Made by a program: the position numbers and the translations under genes. Shown piece after piece: positions 1 through 8,835 of a stretch of 64,000 bases of DNA (position 1 is its first letter; each line of letters starts with the position of its first letter). The stretch comes from Actibacterium sp. MT2.3-13A. GTDB taxonomy: Bacteria > Pseudomonadota > Alphaproteobacteria > Rhodobacterales > Rhodobacteraceae. The notes under the pieces are model-generated. The model did not search any database. It saw only the letters and a program-made list of their open reading frames with translations, and was not told where the DNA came from. Where the stretch lies: NCBI RefSeq assembly GCF_018139985.1, contig NZ_JAGSOU010000013.1:42359-106358 (forward strand), read 5' to 3'.

Positions 1-583
1 GTTCCTGCGCCCCTCGGACATCGACGAGGCACTGATGGCGCAGGCAGAATGGATCTACCTCGAGGGATACCGCTTCGACGGCGAGGAAAGCCACGAGGCC
101 TTCGCCAAGGCCATTTCGGCCGCCAAGGCCGCGGGCGGCAAGGTGGCGCTGACGCTTTCCGACCCCTTCTGCGTCGAACGCCACCGCGACGCCTTCCGCC
201 GCATGATCCGCGAGGACGTGGATCTGCTCTTTGCCAACCGCGCCGAGATCCTGTCGATGTATGAGACGCAGGATTTCGGCGAGGCGCTGTCGCGCGCCGC
301 CGCCGAAATCGAAATCGTGGCCTGCACCGAAAGCGAACACGGCGCCCATGTCCTGAGCCAGGGCCAGCGCTGGCACGCGCCCGCGCTGCCCACCAGGGTA
401 GTCGATGCCACCGGCGCGGGCGACCTGTTTGCCGGCGCCTTCCTCTGGGCGCTGTGCGAGGGGTATGACCTGCCCAGCTGCGGGCGCATGGGCTGCGCCG
501 CGGCCTCCGAGATCATCAGCCATATCGGCGCGCGCCCCGAGGCCGATCTCAGGCAGCTCTTCGCCGCCCGCGGGCTGGTCTGA
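1..583 (+). CDS. PfkB-family carbohydrate/adenosine kinase, 3' part
   Basis: This is the C-terminal part (about 190 residues) of a ribokinase/PfkB-type kinase whose start lies left of the window; the frame is open from base 2. The second PfkB signature is plain near the C-terminus (DATGAGDLFAGAFL), with the catalytic Asp in the GAGD anion-hole segment. The line YLEGYRF before it resembles adenosine kinase-like PfkB proteins of alphaproteobacteria, so the likely reaction is ATP-dependent phosphorylation of a nucleoside or sugar in the cytoplasm. The exact substrate cannot be decided from this fragment. It converges with the sulfotransferase gene, and a strong hairpin lies between the two stop codons. 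Confidence 0.85.
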   Translation, partial: FLRPSDIDEALMAQAEWIYLEGYRFDGEESHEAFAKAISAAKAAGGKVALTLSDPFCVERHRDAFRRMIREDVDLLFANRAEILSMYETQDFGEALSRAAAEIEIVACTESEHGAHVLSQGQRWHAPALPTRVVDATGAGDLFAGAFLWALCEGYDLPSCGRMGCAAASEIISHIGARPEADLRQLFAARGLV

Positions 584-590
584 CCGCCCC

Positions 591-611
591 TTCTTCTTGG
601 CGAAAATACTC
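591..611 (-). repeat. Dispersed repeat type 1, copy a
   Basis: Minus-strand copy of the form GAGTATTT-N3-CCAAGAAGAA (N3 = TCG). Its GAAGAA end faces the stop codon of the PfkB gene, 7 bases away. One of five type 1 copies in the window. Confidence 0.85.
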
Positions 612-614
612 AAC

Positions 615-641
615 GCGCCACCGGGCCCGGCCCGGTGGCGC
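615..641. terminator. Hairpin between convergent genes
   Basis: Perfect 12-bp inverted repeat (GCGCCACCGGGC / GCCCGGTGGCGC) with a 3-base loop between two convergent stop codons. No clean T tract follows on the plus side; on the minus side a T-containing stretch belongs to the adjacent repeat. It is a probable bidirectional terminator by position and stem strength. Confidence 0.6.
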
Positions 642-664
642 CGCTGCACCCTCCGCCCGGCGGT

Positions 665-1483
665 TCAGTCGCCCAGCTTGGCGTGCACCTCGTCGAGGTC
701 GATCTCGCCGGTCGGAAACTTGTTCGCCGGGTTCTCGAAATCATATCTGAACAGCTGGAAATCGCGTTTGTAGATCTCGTAGACGAGATGCATCGACAGG
801 TCGTCGAAATACTCCTCGACCGGATGCGCGCGCTTCGGCCCGTGGCCCTCGGATTCGTTGAAGCGCGGGATCCGCGCCAGGTCCACCTCATGCGGCGTCT
901 CCACCGCGTCCAGAACCGACTGCATGCCTTCGTTGAACTTCTCGGTGAAGAAGATGTTGTCGTAGCGCCCGCCGTTGACGATGAAGGTCGAGATATGCCC
1001 GGACATCGCCGACCAGTGGATGTCCGGCTCCATCGGGCGGCGCCAGCGGATGGTGTCGCGGGCGAACAGCAGGAACCGGCGGAAGCTCCGGATCTGGTCG
1101 AACTCCTGCTTGCCGTCCCCGCCGCCGACCTCGATCCCGTATTTCTGGACCAGCAGCGGCACCAGGTTGCCGCGGTAGCGCTTGCCGTTGCGCTGGATGC
1201 CGCAGATCTTGTCGAAGAAGGAACTGAGGATGCGGCTATAGGGGTTGCGCACGCAGGTGAAGGCATAGGCGCGATGCGCCTTGACCGTCTCCTCGATCCT
1301 CTTCTGGCTGTGCTCCTGCGCCCATTTGTGCAGTCCCTCCTGGGCGTCGTGGATGTCGCCGTCGAAGAATTCCCCGTGATCCGAGAAATACATGATCTGA
1401 CCGATCGTGGAGCAGGCGCATTTCGGGACCACCCGATAGACCATACTCTCGCTCTCGGTCATCCAGGTGCCGGGAAAACCCAT
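665..1483 (-). CDS. Sulfotransferase family protein
   Basis: 272-residue protein with the two PAPS-binding signatures of the Sulfotransfer_2 type: a 5'-phosphosulfate loop near residue 18 (VVPKCACSTI) and a 3'-phosphate-binding segment near residue 80 (CVRNPYSRILSSFFDKI). Such proteins transfer sulfate from PAPS to carbohydrate or other hydroxyl groups. No signal peptide or membrane segment is evident. The ATG at 1483 has a GGAGG about 9 bases upstream; an internal Met at residue 8 is an alternative. It is divergent from a GT14-like glycosyltransferase, which suggests that the pair modifies one surface glycan. The acceptor is unknown. Confidence 0.8.
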   Translation of the reverse strand: MGFPGTWMTESESMVYRVVPKCACSTIGQIMYFSDHGEFFDGDIHDAQEGLHKWAQEHSQKRIEETVKAHRAYAFTCVRNPYSRILSSFFDKICGIQRNGKRYRGNLVPLLVQKYGIEVGGGDGKQEFDQIRSFRRFLLFARDTIRWRRPMEPDIHWSAMSGHISTFIVNGGRYDNIFFTEKFNEGMQSVLDAVETPHEVDLARIPRFNESEGHGPKRAHPVEEYFDDLSMHLVYEIYKRDFQLFRYDFENPANKFPTGEIDLDEVHAKLGD

Positions 1484-1623
1484 CCGCTCTCGCCTCCAAT
1501 GGCTGCCGTGCCGTGATCGCCGGCTTCGTCACCGCACAAAAAAGCAAAGAAACCCTGTTTATTCAACGAGTCTTCAATGTATCTACTTAGGAACTTCGCA
1601 ACGCGCGCGTGCCGGAAGGGCTC
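1484..1623. promoter_or_regulatory. AT-rich divergent promoter region
   Basis: About 140 bp between the divergent sulfotransferase and glycosyltransferase genes. The stretch 1538-1600 is much more AT-rich than its surroundings and must hold both promoters if the genes are transcribed separately. I cannot assign convincing -35/-10 boxes. Confidence 0.35.
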
Positions 1624-3201
1624 ATGGCCAGGATCGCTTATATTCTGCTCTGTCACAAGGACCCGGATGCCATCATCCAGCAGGCCGAGCGGCTGACTGC
1701 GGCGGGCGATGTCATCGCGATCCATTTCGACGCCCGCGCGCCCGCCGAGGATTTCGACCGGATCCGCGATGCGCTGAAGGGCAACGAGAGCGTCGTCTTC
1801 GCCCGCAAGCGGATCAAATGCGGCTGGGGCGAGTGGTCGCTGGTGCAGGCCACGCTGCTGGCGCTGGAGGCGGCGGAGGCGGCGTTTCCGCGGGCCACGC
1901 ATTTCTACATGCTGTCGGGCGACTGCATGCCGATCAAATCGGCCGAATACGCGCATGCCTTTCTCGACGGCCGCGACGTGGACTACATCGAAAGCTTCGA
2001 TTTCTTCGCCTCCGACTGGATCAAGACCGGGATGAAGGAGGACCGGCTGATCTACCGCCATTTCCTGAACGAGCGCGCGCACAAGCGGCTGTTCTACCTC
2101 TCGCTCGACCTGCAGAGGCATCTCGGCCTGAGCCGCCGGATCCCGCAGGACCTGCAGATCATGATCGGCAGCCAGTGGTGGTGCCTGCGACGGCGCACCG
2201 TCGAGGCGGTGCTGGATTTCATCCGCGCCCGCCGCGACGTGTTGCGCTTCTTCCGCACCACCTGGATTCCGGACGAGACCTTCTTCCAGACCCTGGTGCG
2301 CCACCTGGTGCCCGAGGAGGAGATCGAGTCCCGCACGCTGACCTTCCTGATGTTCTCGGATTACGGCATGCCGGTCAGTTTCTACAACGACCAGTACGAC
2401 CTGCTGCTGAGCCAGGATTTCCTCTTCGCGCGCAAGATATCGGCCGAGGCGAAGGAGCTGAAGCGCCGGCTGGGGCGGCTCTATACCAGCGGCAAGATGG
2501 ATTTCGCGATCTCCAACGAGGGGCGCAGCCTCTACCAGTTCCTCGCCGGGCGCGGCCGGATCGGCCGCCGCTTCGCGCCGCGGTTCTGGGAGCGAGAGGC
2601 GAGCCTCGGGCACGAGCGCGAGCTGATGATCGTGACCTGCAAGAAATGGCATGTGGCCAAGCGCCTGGTCGAGCGCGCGCGGCAGGTCACGAACCTGCCC
2701 GCGGTCGATTACCTGTTCAACGAGGAAGGCACCGAGCTGCCCGATCTCGGCGGCATCCAGACGACGCTGGAAAAGCGGACCCGCCACCGCCGCGCGCTGC
2801 TGCGGATGCTCTACGACTATTTCGAGACCGACCGGCTGATCATCTGCATCGACCCCAGCAATATCGACCTGATGCAGGATTTCTACGCCGACCGGGCCAA
2901 GACCCGGCTACTGGAGATCCAGTGCGTTTTCTCCGACGACTACCTGCTCGGCCACGCCCGGCGCGTCGGGCTGGCCGGGGACAATACGCCGCCGGAGACG
3001 CTGGAGGCGCTGCTGCCCACCATCCGCTACGACGTGGTGTTCGAAGGCGACCGGCTGCGCGACGCCAACTTCCCGGATTTCCACCGCATCCGCGAAACCG
3101 CCACGCCCGAGGAAAATGCCGGCCCGCTGGCCGAATTCCTTGATATCCCGCCGGACCGCGCGCATGAGATTGCCGCGACCCCTTACCTATATGCCGACTG
3201 A
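1624..3201 (+). CDS. GT14-like beta-1,6-N-acetylglucosaminyltransferase with DUF5928-type C-terminus
   Basis: 525-residue protein. The N-terminal ~270 residues match the core-2/I-branching (GT14) pattern: IAYILLCHKDP at the start, a conserved GWGEWSLVQATL segment, FYMLSGDCMPIKS, and GSQWWCLRR followed by WIPDETFFQTL. The remaining ~240 residues form a separate region, beginning near ELMIVTCKKWH, that I recognise only as the DUF5928-type extension found in Rhodobacteraceae proteins. I chose the ATG at 1624 because GGAAGGG sits just upstream; an in-frame GTG lies at 1609. The likely role is branching GlcNAc transfer in a surface polysaccharide, together with the divergent sulfotransferase. The HIT gene follows after 8 bases. 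Confidence 0.8.
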   Translation: MARIAYILLCHKDPDAIIQQAERLTAAGDVIAIHFDARAPAEDFDRIRDALKGNESVVFARKRIKCGWGEWSLVQATLLALEAAEAAFPRATHFYMLSGDCMPIKSAEYAHAFLDGRDVDYIESFDFFASDWIKTGMKEDRLIYRHFLNERAHKRLFYLSLDLQRHLGLSRRIPQDLQIMIGSQWWCLRRRTVEAVLDFIRARRDVLRFFRTTWIPDETFFQTLVRHLVPEEEIESRTLTFLMFSDYGMPVSFYNDQYDLLLSQDFLFARKISAEAKELKRRLGRLYTSGKMDFAISNEGRSLYQFLAGRGRIGRRFAPRFWEREASLGHERELMIVTCKKWHVAKRLVERARQVTNLPAVDYLFNEEGTELPDLGGIQTTLEKRTRHRRALLRMLYDYFETDRLIICIDPSNIDLMQDFYADRAKTRLLEIQCVFSDDYLLGHARRVGLAGDNTPPETLEALLPTIRYDVVFEGDRLRDANFPDFHRIRETATPEENAGPLAEFLDIPPDRAHEIAATPYLYAD

Positions 3202-3209
3202 GGACAGAC

Positions 3210-3590
3210 ATGGCCTATACCTACGATCCGCAGAACGTCTTCGCGAAGATCCTGCGCGGCGAGATCCCCAACAACACCGTGCTGGAGACCGAGCACAGCC
3301 TCGCCTTCCGCGATATCGCCCCGCAGGCGCCCGACCATGTGCTGGTGATCCCCAGGGGCGCCTATGTCTGCTATGACCATTTCGCGCTTGAGGCCAGCGA
3401 GGCCGAGATCGTCGATTTCACCCGCACCATCGGCGAGGTGTGCCGGATGCTGGGGCTCCAGCCGGGCGAGGGCGGCAACGGCTTCCGCATGATCTCGAAC
3501 GCGGGCCTCGACGGGGTGCAGGAGGTGCCGCATCTGCACGTCCACATCCTGGCGGGCCGGCCCCTCGGCCGGATGCTGCAAAAGGGTTGA
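3210..3590 (+). CDS. HIT family nucleotide hydrolase/transferase
   Basis: 126-residue histidine-triad protein. The defining HxHxH motif is visible near the C-terminus (HLHVHILAGRPLGRML), and the N-terminus has the usual FAKILRGEIPNN segment of HINT/PKCI-like proteins. Members hydrolyse purine nucleoside phosphoramidates and related nucleotides in the cytoplasm. Length is typical. It lies 8 bases after the glycosyltransferase, so co-transcription is likely, but no functional link is known. It converges with the ABC ATPase gene. Confidence 0.92.
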   Translation: MAYTYDPQNVFAKILRGEIPNNTVLETEHSLAFRDIAPQAPDHVLVIPRGAYVCYDHFALEASEAEIVDFTRTIGEVCRMLGLQPGEGGNGFRMISNAGLDGVQEVPHLHVHILAGRPLGRMLQKG

Positions 3591-3666
3591 CGCCCGGGCG
3601 CGATTTTCCGCAGAAAAAGCGGGTCGCCCCGAAATCGAATTTTCTCCGAGAATTCAGGGACGCCGC

Positions 3667-4614
3667 TCAGGCGGCGGCGCCCTTTTTCGAGGTCAGCTCG
3701 ACGAAGACATCCTCGAGATCGGGTTCCTCGGTGGCCACGTCGCGCATCCTCAGCCCGGCATGGCGGACCTCTTCCAGCACCGCGCCGGTGGCGATCTCGC
3801 TGCGGCGATAGGTGAAGGCCAGCGCGCCGCCGCGGCGGCGCTCCATCTCCACCCCTGGGGGCGGGGCGAAGTCCTCGGGCACCTCGCCCTCGGGGTGGAT
3901 GACCAGGGTCTTGGCGTCCATCCGGCCGATCAGCGCCTCGGTGGTGTCGCGCGCGATCACCTCGCCGTGGTTGATGATGGCGATCTCGTCGCACATCTCC
4001 TCTGCCTCTTCGAGGTAGTGGGTGGTGAGGATGATGGTCATCCCCTCTTCCTCGTTCAGGCGGCGCACGTTGGTCCACAGCATCTGGCGCAGCTCGATGT
4101 CGACGCCCGCCGTGGGCTCGTCGAGGACCAGGATCTGCGGCGAATGGACCAGCGCCTTGCCCAGCAGCAGCCGTCGCCGCATGCCCCCCGATAGCGAACG
4201 GGCATAGGCCTCGGCCTTGTCCTCCAGCCCGATCATTTGCAGGATTTCCTCGGTCCGGCGGTTGCGCCGCGGCACGCCGTAGAGGCCCGCCTGCACCTCC
4301 AGCGCGGCGCGCGGGGTGAAGAACGGGTCCATGTTCAACTCCTGCGGCATGACGCCGATCGCGGCGCGGCTCTGGCGCGGGTTCACGTCCTGGTCGAAGC
4401 CCCAGATGCGGACCTTTCCAGAGGTCTTGAGCACCAGCCCGGCAAGGATGTTGATCAGCGTCGACTTGCCCGCACCGTTCGGCCCCAGCAGGCCGAAGAT
4501 CGAACCGGCGGGAATCTCCAGATCCACCCCCTTCAGCGCCTCTTTCGGGGGCTGGTTGCCGCTGGCGGCGTAGGTCTTTCTCAGCCCTTCGATCTCGATC
4601 GCGTTTCCGCTCAT
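3667..4614 (-). CDS. ABC-2 type transporter ATP-binding protein (orphan)
   Basis: 315-residue ABC ATPase of the DrrA/YadG type. Walker A is GPNGAGKS, the signature is LSGGMRRRLLLGKAL, Walker B is ILVLDEPTAGVD, and the switch His lies in ILTTHYLEEAEEM. A ~90-residue C-terminal extension follows, as in multidrug/polysaccharide export ATPases of this type. Start chosen at 4614, where GGAAGGAG precedes the ATG at good spacing; the frame stays open further upstream but without such support. No permease gene is adjacent, so the partner must be encoded elsewhere. It is divergent from the CHCC zinc-finger gene. Confidence 0.88.
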   Translation of the reverse strand: MSGNAIEIEGLRKTYAASGNQPPKEALKGVDLEIPAGSIFGLLGPNGAGKSTLINILAGLVLKTSGKVRIWGFDQDVNPRQSRAAIGVMPQELNMDPFFTPRAALEVQAGLYGVPRRNRRTEEILQMIGLEDKAEAYARSLSGGMRRRLLLGKALVHSPQILVLDEPTAGVDIELRQMLWTNVRRLNEEEGMTIILTTHYLEEAEEMCDEIAIINHGEVIARDTTEALIGRMDAKTLVIHPEGEVPEDFAPPPGVEMERRRGGALAFTYRRSEIATGAVLEEVRHAGLRMRDVATEEPDLEDVFVELTSKKGAAA

Positions 4615-4711
4615 GGCCACTCCTTCCCGCTTGCCCGTGCGCGCCCATCCGCTATCATGCCCGCCGACATAAGGCCACATCCTCGGCCGCCAAGAGACGG
4701 AGCCCCGCGAC

Positions 4712-4894
4712 ATGAGCATCGAAGCCCCCGAAACCGAAGTGGTCACCACCTGGCGCGTCGCCTGCGACGGCGGTGAGGGGGCGCTGGGCCATCCGCGGGT
4801 CTGGCTGACGATCCCGCAGGACAAGGGCTATGTCGAATGCGGCTATTGCGACAAGAAATTCGTCCATGAAAGCTGCGCCGAAAAGGTGCAGTAA
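4712..4894 (+). CDS. CHCC zinc-finger protein, NDUFS6-like
   Basis: 60-residue protein with a C-H-C-C zinc site: Cys18, His27, Cys43 and Cys46 (CDGG...GHPRVWL...CGYCDKKF). This is the pattern of the zf-CHCC family, the bacterial counterpart of mitochondrial complex I subunit NDUFS6. In alphaproteobacteria such proteins are thought to accompany respiratory complex I although the gene usually lies outside the nuo operon, as here. GGAG precedes the ATG. Small and compact with no membrane segment. The family assignment is secure; the role in complex I is inferred from family knowledge. Confidence 0.85.
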   Translation: MSIEAPETEVVTTWRVACDGGEGALGHPRVWLTIPQDKGYVECGYCDKKFVHESCAEKVQ

Positions 4895-4981
4895 GCCGGC
4901 GCGCCGTCGCCGCGCGCCCCCTGTCCGAATGCCCCGGCCGCGCCCCCCGCGCGGCCGCAGCCGTCAGAACGGAGCACACCC

Positions 4982-7789
4982 ATGTCCTTTGGAAAAGGCT
5001 GTCATCTGCACCTGATCGACGGCTCGGCCTTCATCTTTCGCGCCTTCCACGCGCTGCCGCCGCTCACCCGCAAATCCGACGGGTTGCCGATCGGAGCCGT
5101 GGCGGGCTTCTGCAACATGATCTTCAAGATGGTCGAGGACAACAAGGGTCCCGACGCGCCGACCCATGTGGCGGTGATCTTCGACAAGGGCAGCCACACG
5201 TTCCGCAACGACCTCTACGAGCTCTACAAGGCCAACCGCGAGGAAATGCCCGAGGATCTGCGCCCGCAGATGCCGCTGACCCGCGAGGCGACCCGCGCCT
5301 TCAACATCGCCTGCATCGAGAAGGAAGGCTACGAGGCCGACGACATCATCGCCACCCTGGCGCGCGAGGCGCGCGAGGCAGGCGGGCGCGTGACCATCAT
5401 CAGCTCGGACAAGGACCTGATGCAGCTGGTGGGCGGCGGGGTCGAGATGTTCGACGCCATGAAGAACAAGCGCATCGGCGTTGAAGAGGTCGAGGAGAAG
5501 TTCGGTGTCCCGCCCGCGCGCGTGGTCGATGTGCAGGCGCTGGCCGGCGACAGCGTGGACAACGTGCCCGGCGCGCCCGGCATCGGGGTCAAGACCGCGG
5601 CGCTGCTGATCAACGAGTTCGGCGATCTGGAAACGCTGCTGGACCGGGCGGAGGAGATCAAGCAGCCCAAGCGTCGTCAGACCCTGATCGAGAAGCGCGA
5701 CCAGATCGAGCTGTCGAAGAAGCTGGTCACGCTTGATGCCGAGACGCCGCTCGATTTCGGCCTCGACGATCTGGAACTGCGCGAGCCCGAGCCCGAGACG
5801 CTGCTTGGCTTCCTCGCGGAGATGGAGTTCCGCACCCTTTCCAAGCGCGTGGCCGGGACCCTCGGTGTCGAGGCTCCGGCGATCCCCGACACCACCCCCG
5901 CGGGCGCCAGCCCGAGCGCGGAGCCCGACGCGCCCGCGAACCTGCCCTTCGCGCCCGAGACCTACGAATGCGTCCGCGACGCGCAGGCGCTGGAACGCTG
6001 GATCGCGCAGGCCCATGCCCGCGGCTGGGTGGCGGTGGACACCGAGACCACCAGCCTAGACGAGATGCGGGCCGATCTGGTGGGCATTTCGCTGGCGGTC
6101 GAGCCGGGGCGGGCGTGCTATATCCCGCTGGGCCACAAGGAGGGGGCGGATGACCTCTTCGGTTCGGCCAATCTGGCCGAGGGGCAGATCCCGCTCGACG
6201 TGGCGCTCAAGATGCTGAAGCCGCTGCTAGAGGATCCGGCGGTGATGAAGATCGGCCAGAACATGAAATACGACGCCAAGATCTTAGTCCGCCACGGCGT
6301 GCAGATCGCGCCGATCGACGACACCATGCTGATGTCCTATGCGCTGAACGCGGGGCTGCACGGCCATTCCATGGACACGCTGTCCGAGCGCTATCTCGAA
6401 CATGAGCCGATCCCGATCAAGTCGCTGCTGGGCGCGGGAAAATCCGCGATTACCTTCGACCGCGTGCCGATCGCCGAGGCGGTGAAATACGCCGCCGAGG
6501 ATGCCGACATCACCCTGCGCCTCGCGCAGCTGTTCAAGCCGCAGCTCCATCAGCGCCGCGTGACCACCGTCTACGAGACGATGGAGCGCCCGCTGGTCCC
6601 CGTGCTGGCCGAGATGGAGATGGCCGGCATCAAGGTGGACCGCGACACGCTGAGCCGCATGTCCAACGCCTTCGCCCAGAAGATGGCGGCGCTGGAGGAC
6701 GAGATTCACCAGCTCGCGGGCGAGAAATTCAACGTGGGCAGCCCCAAGCAACTGGGCGAGATCCTGTTCGACAAGATGGGGCTCGACGGCGGCAAGAAAG
6801 GCAAGACAGGGGCCTATGCCACCGGCGCCGACGTGCTGGAGGATCTGGCCGCCGAGGGTCACGACCTGCCCGCCCGCGTGCTGGACTGGCGGCAGTTGAG
6901 CAAGCTGAAATCGACCTACACCGATGCGCTGCAGGATCACATCAACCCCGAGACCGGGCGGGTGCACACCTCCTATGTGATCGCGGGGGCGAACACCGGG
7001 CGGCTGGCCTCGACCGATCCGAACCTGCAGAACATTCCGGTGCGCTCAGAAGAGGGGCGCCGCATCCGCGAGGCTTTCGTCGCCGAGACGGGCAAAGTGC
7101 TGCTCAGCCTCGACTATTCCCAGATCGAGCTGCGCATCCTCGCCCATGTCGCCGGGATCGAGGCGCTGAAACAGGCGTTCCGCGACGGTCATGACATCCA
7201 CGCCATGACCGCCTCGGAAATGTTCGACGTGCCGCTGGACGAGATGACGCCCGAGATCCGCCGCCGCGCCAAGGCGATCAATTTCGGGGTGATCTACGGC
7301 ATCTCCGGCTTTGGCCTCGCGCGCAACCTGCGCATCCCGCGGGCCGAGGCGCAGGGCTTCATCGACCGCTATTTCGAACGCTTCCCCGGCATCCGCGCCT
7401 ACATGGACGACACCGTGGGCTTCGCCAAGGAGAACGGCTTCGTCCAGACGCTGTTCGGCCGGCGCATCCATACGCCCGAGATCAACGCCAAGGGCCCGCA
7501 GGCGGGCTTCGCCAGGCGCGCCGCGATCAACGCGCCGATCCAGGGCACCGCAGCCGACATCATCCGCCGCGCCATGGTGCGGATGCCGCAGGCGATCGCG
7601 GGGCTGCCCGCGCGGATGCTGCTGCAGGTGCATGACGAACTGATCTTCGAGGTCGACAAGGCGGCGGTGGACGACGCCATCCCGGTGATCCGCGACGTGA
7701 TGGAGGGGGCCGCCTTGCCGGTGGTCAGGCTGGACGTGCCGCTGATCGTGGATGCAGGGCAGGGCGCCAACTGGGCCGAGGCCCACTAG
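4982..7789 (+). CDS. polA: DNA polymerase I
   Basis: 935-residue family A polymerase with all three parts. The N-terminal 5' nuclease covers about residues 5-290 (HLIDGSAFIFRAFHAL; DDIIATLA; GIGVKTAA). The 3'-5' exonuclease lies about residues 325-520 and keeps its metal-binding motif (VAVDTETTSLD), so proofreading is probably active. The polymerase domain has motif A (LSLDYSQIELRIL), motif B (RRRAKAINFGVIYGISGFG) and motif C (LLQVHDELIFEV). It acts in Okazaki fragment maturation and excision repair. The length is typical. A medium-chain dehydrogenase gene follows 12 bases downstream. Confidence 0.98.
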   Translation: MSFGKGCHLHLIDGSAFIFRAFHALPPLTRKSDGLPIGAVAGFCNMIFKMVEDNKGPDAPTHVAVIFDKGSHTFRNDLYELYKANREEMPEDLRPQMPLTREATRAFNIACIEKEGYEADDIIATLAREAREAGGRVTIISSDKDLMQLVGGGVEMFDAMKNKRIGVEEVEEKFGVPPARVVDVQALAGDSVDNVPGAPGIGVKTAALLINEFGDLETLLDRAEEIKQPKRRQTLIEKRDQIELSKKLVTLDAETPLDFGLDDLELREPEPETLLGFLAEMEFRTLSKRVAGTLGVEAPAIPDTTPAGASPSAEPDAPANLPFAPETYECVRDAQALERWIAQAHARGWVAVDTETTSLDEMRADLVGISLAVEPGRACYIPLGHKEGADDLFGSANLAEGQIPLDVALKMLKPLLEDPAVMKIGQNMKYDAKILVRHGVQIAPIDDTMLMSYALNAGLHGHSMDTLSERYLEHEPIPIKSLLGAGKSAITFDRVPIAEAVKYAAEDADITLRLAQLFKPQLHQRRVTTVYETMERPLVPVLAEMEMAGIKVDRDTLSRMSNAFAQKMAALEDEIHQLAGEKFNVGSPKQLGEILFDKMGLDGGKKGKTGAYATGADVLEDLAAEGHDLPARVLDWRQLSKLKSTYTDALQDHINPETGRVHTSYVIAGANTGRLASTDPNLQNIPVRSEEGRRIREAFVAETGKVLLSLDYSQIELRILAHVAGIEALKQAFRDGHDIHAMTASEMFDVPLDEMTPEIRRRAKAINFGVIYGISGFGLARNLRIPRAEAQGFIDRYFERFPGIRAYMDDTVGFAKENGFVQTLFGRRIHTPEINAKGPQAGFARRAAINAPIQGTAADIIRRAMVRMPQAIAGLPARMLLQVHDELIFEVDKAAVDDAIPVIRDVMEGAALPVVRLDVPLIVDAGQGANWAEAH

Positions 7790-7801
7790 GGAGCGGGCGC
7801 G

Positions 7802-8764
7802 ATGCGGGCGGCATGGATCGAACGCTACGGCCCGCCCGAGACGGTTGAAATCCGCGATCTGCCCATGCCCGAGCCGGGCGAGGGGCAGGTGCTGCTGCGG
7901 ATGCGCGCCTGCTCGGTCAATGCCTCGGACGTGGAACTCGTCACCGGGCGCCCCGCCTATGCCCGGCTCTTCGGCCTGACCCGGCCGCGCTTTCATGTGC
8001 TGGGCTCCGACGTCGCCGGCGTGGTCGAGGCGGCGGGGCCGGGGGCAAGCCGTTTCGCGGTGGGCGACGCGGTGTTCGGCGATGTCTTCGAAAGCTTCGG
8101 CGGGTTCGCCGACTATGCCGCCGTGCCCGAGGACCGGCTGATCGCCAAGCCGGACGCGCTCGATTTCGCCACCGCCGCGGCGCTGCCACAGGCAGGGGTT
8201 ATCGCGCTGCAGGCGCTGCGCGACCTGGGCGCGGGCGTGCGGGTTCTGATCAACGGCGCGGGCGGCGGCATGGGCAGTTTCGCGCTGCAGATCGCCAAGG
8301 CGCGCGGCGCCCATGTCACCGCCGTGGACAGAGCCGCTAAGGCCGGTTTCCTGCGCGCGCTGGGCGCCGACCGGGTGATCGACTGCGCGGCGCAGGATTT
8401 CACCGCGCTGGGCGAGCGCTGGGACCTGGTGCTGGACCTCTTCGCCACCCGCGGCATGGGCGCGATCCGCGGGGCGCTGGCCCCCGGCGGGCGCTACCTG
8501 CTGGTGGGCGGGCGGATGCGGGCGCTGCTGTCGGTCTTGACCCTGGGCACGCTGATGTCCTTCGGTCCGCGCAAGCTGCGCCTGCTGGCCGCGCGGCAGA
8601 GCCGCGACGATCTGGCGGAGATCGCCGCGCTGGTGGCGGCCGGCCGCGTGCGGGCGGCGGTCGACCGGACCTATCCGCTGGAGGAGACCGCGCAGGCGCT
8701 GGCCCGCGTGGCCGAGGGGCGGGCGCTGGGCAAGGTCGTGGTGGTCATGGGCGGGAACGCCTGA
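7802..8764 (+). CDS. Medium-chain dehydrogenase/reductase (quinone oxidoreductase-like)
   Basis: 320-residue MDR-superfamily protein. It has the N-terminal GroES-like fold (PGEGQVLLRMRACSVNASDVELVTG; LGSDVAGVVEAAGPG) and a nucleotide-binding Rossmann part with an alanine/glycine-rich loop (VLINGAGGGMGSFALQIAKARGAHVTAV). The zinc-binding Cys/His of classical alcohol dehydrogenases are not evident, which favours the zinc-free, NADPH-dependent quinone oxidoreductase subgroup. The substrate is unknown. It starts 12 bases after polA and may be read with it. Confidence 0.82.
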   Translation: MRAAWIERYGPPETVEIRDLPMPEPGEGQVLLRMRACSVNASDVELVTGRPAYARLFGLTRPRFHVLGSDVAGVVEAAGPGASRFAVGDAVFGDVFESFGGFADYAAVPEDRLIAKPDALDFATAAALPQAGVIALQALRDLGAGVRVLINGAGGGMGSFALQIAKARGAHVTAVDRAAKAGFLRALGADRVIDCAAQDFTALGERWDLVLDLFATRGMGAIRGALAPGGRYLLVGGRMRALLSVLTLGTLMSFGPRKLRLLAARQSRDDLAEIAALVAAGRVRAAVDRTYPLEETAQALARVAEGRALGKVVVVMGGNA

Positions 8765-8778
8765 CCCCGAAACACGTC

Positions 8779-8807
8779 TTGCACCCCGCGCGGCCGGGCG
8801 CTTAGCT
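8779..8807 (+). promoter_or_regulatory. Possible sigma70-type promoter for the CDF gene
   Basis: TTGCAC at 8779-8784 and TTAGCT at 8802-8807 with a 17-base spacer, about 28 bases upstream of the CDF start. The -10 element is weak, so this is only a candidate. Confidence 0.3.
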
Positions 8808-8835
8808 GGGCCCGGAGTTCCGCAAGGGGGCGCGC

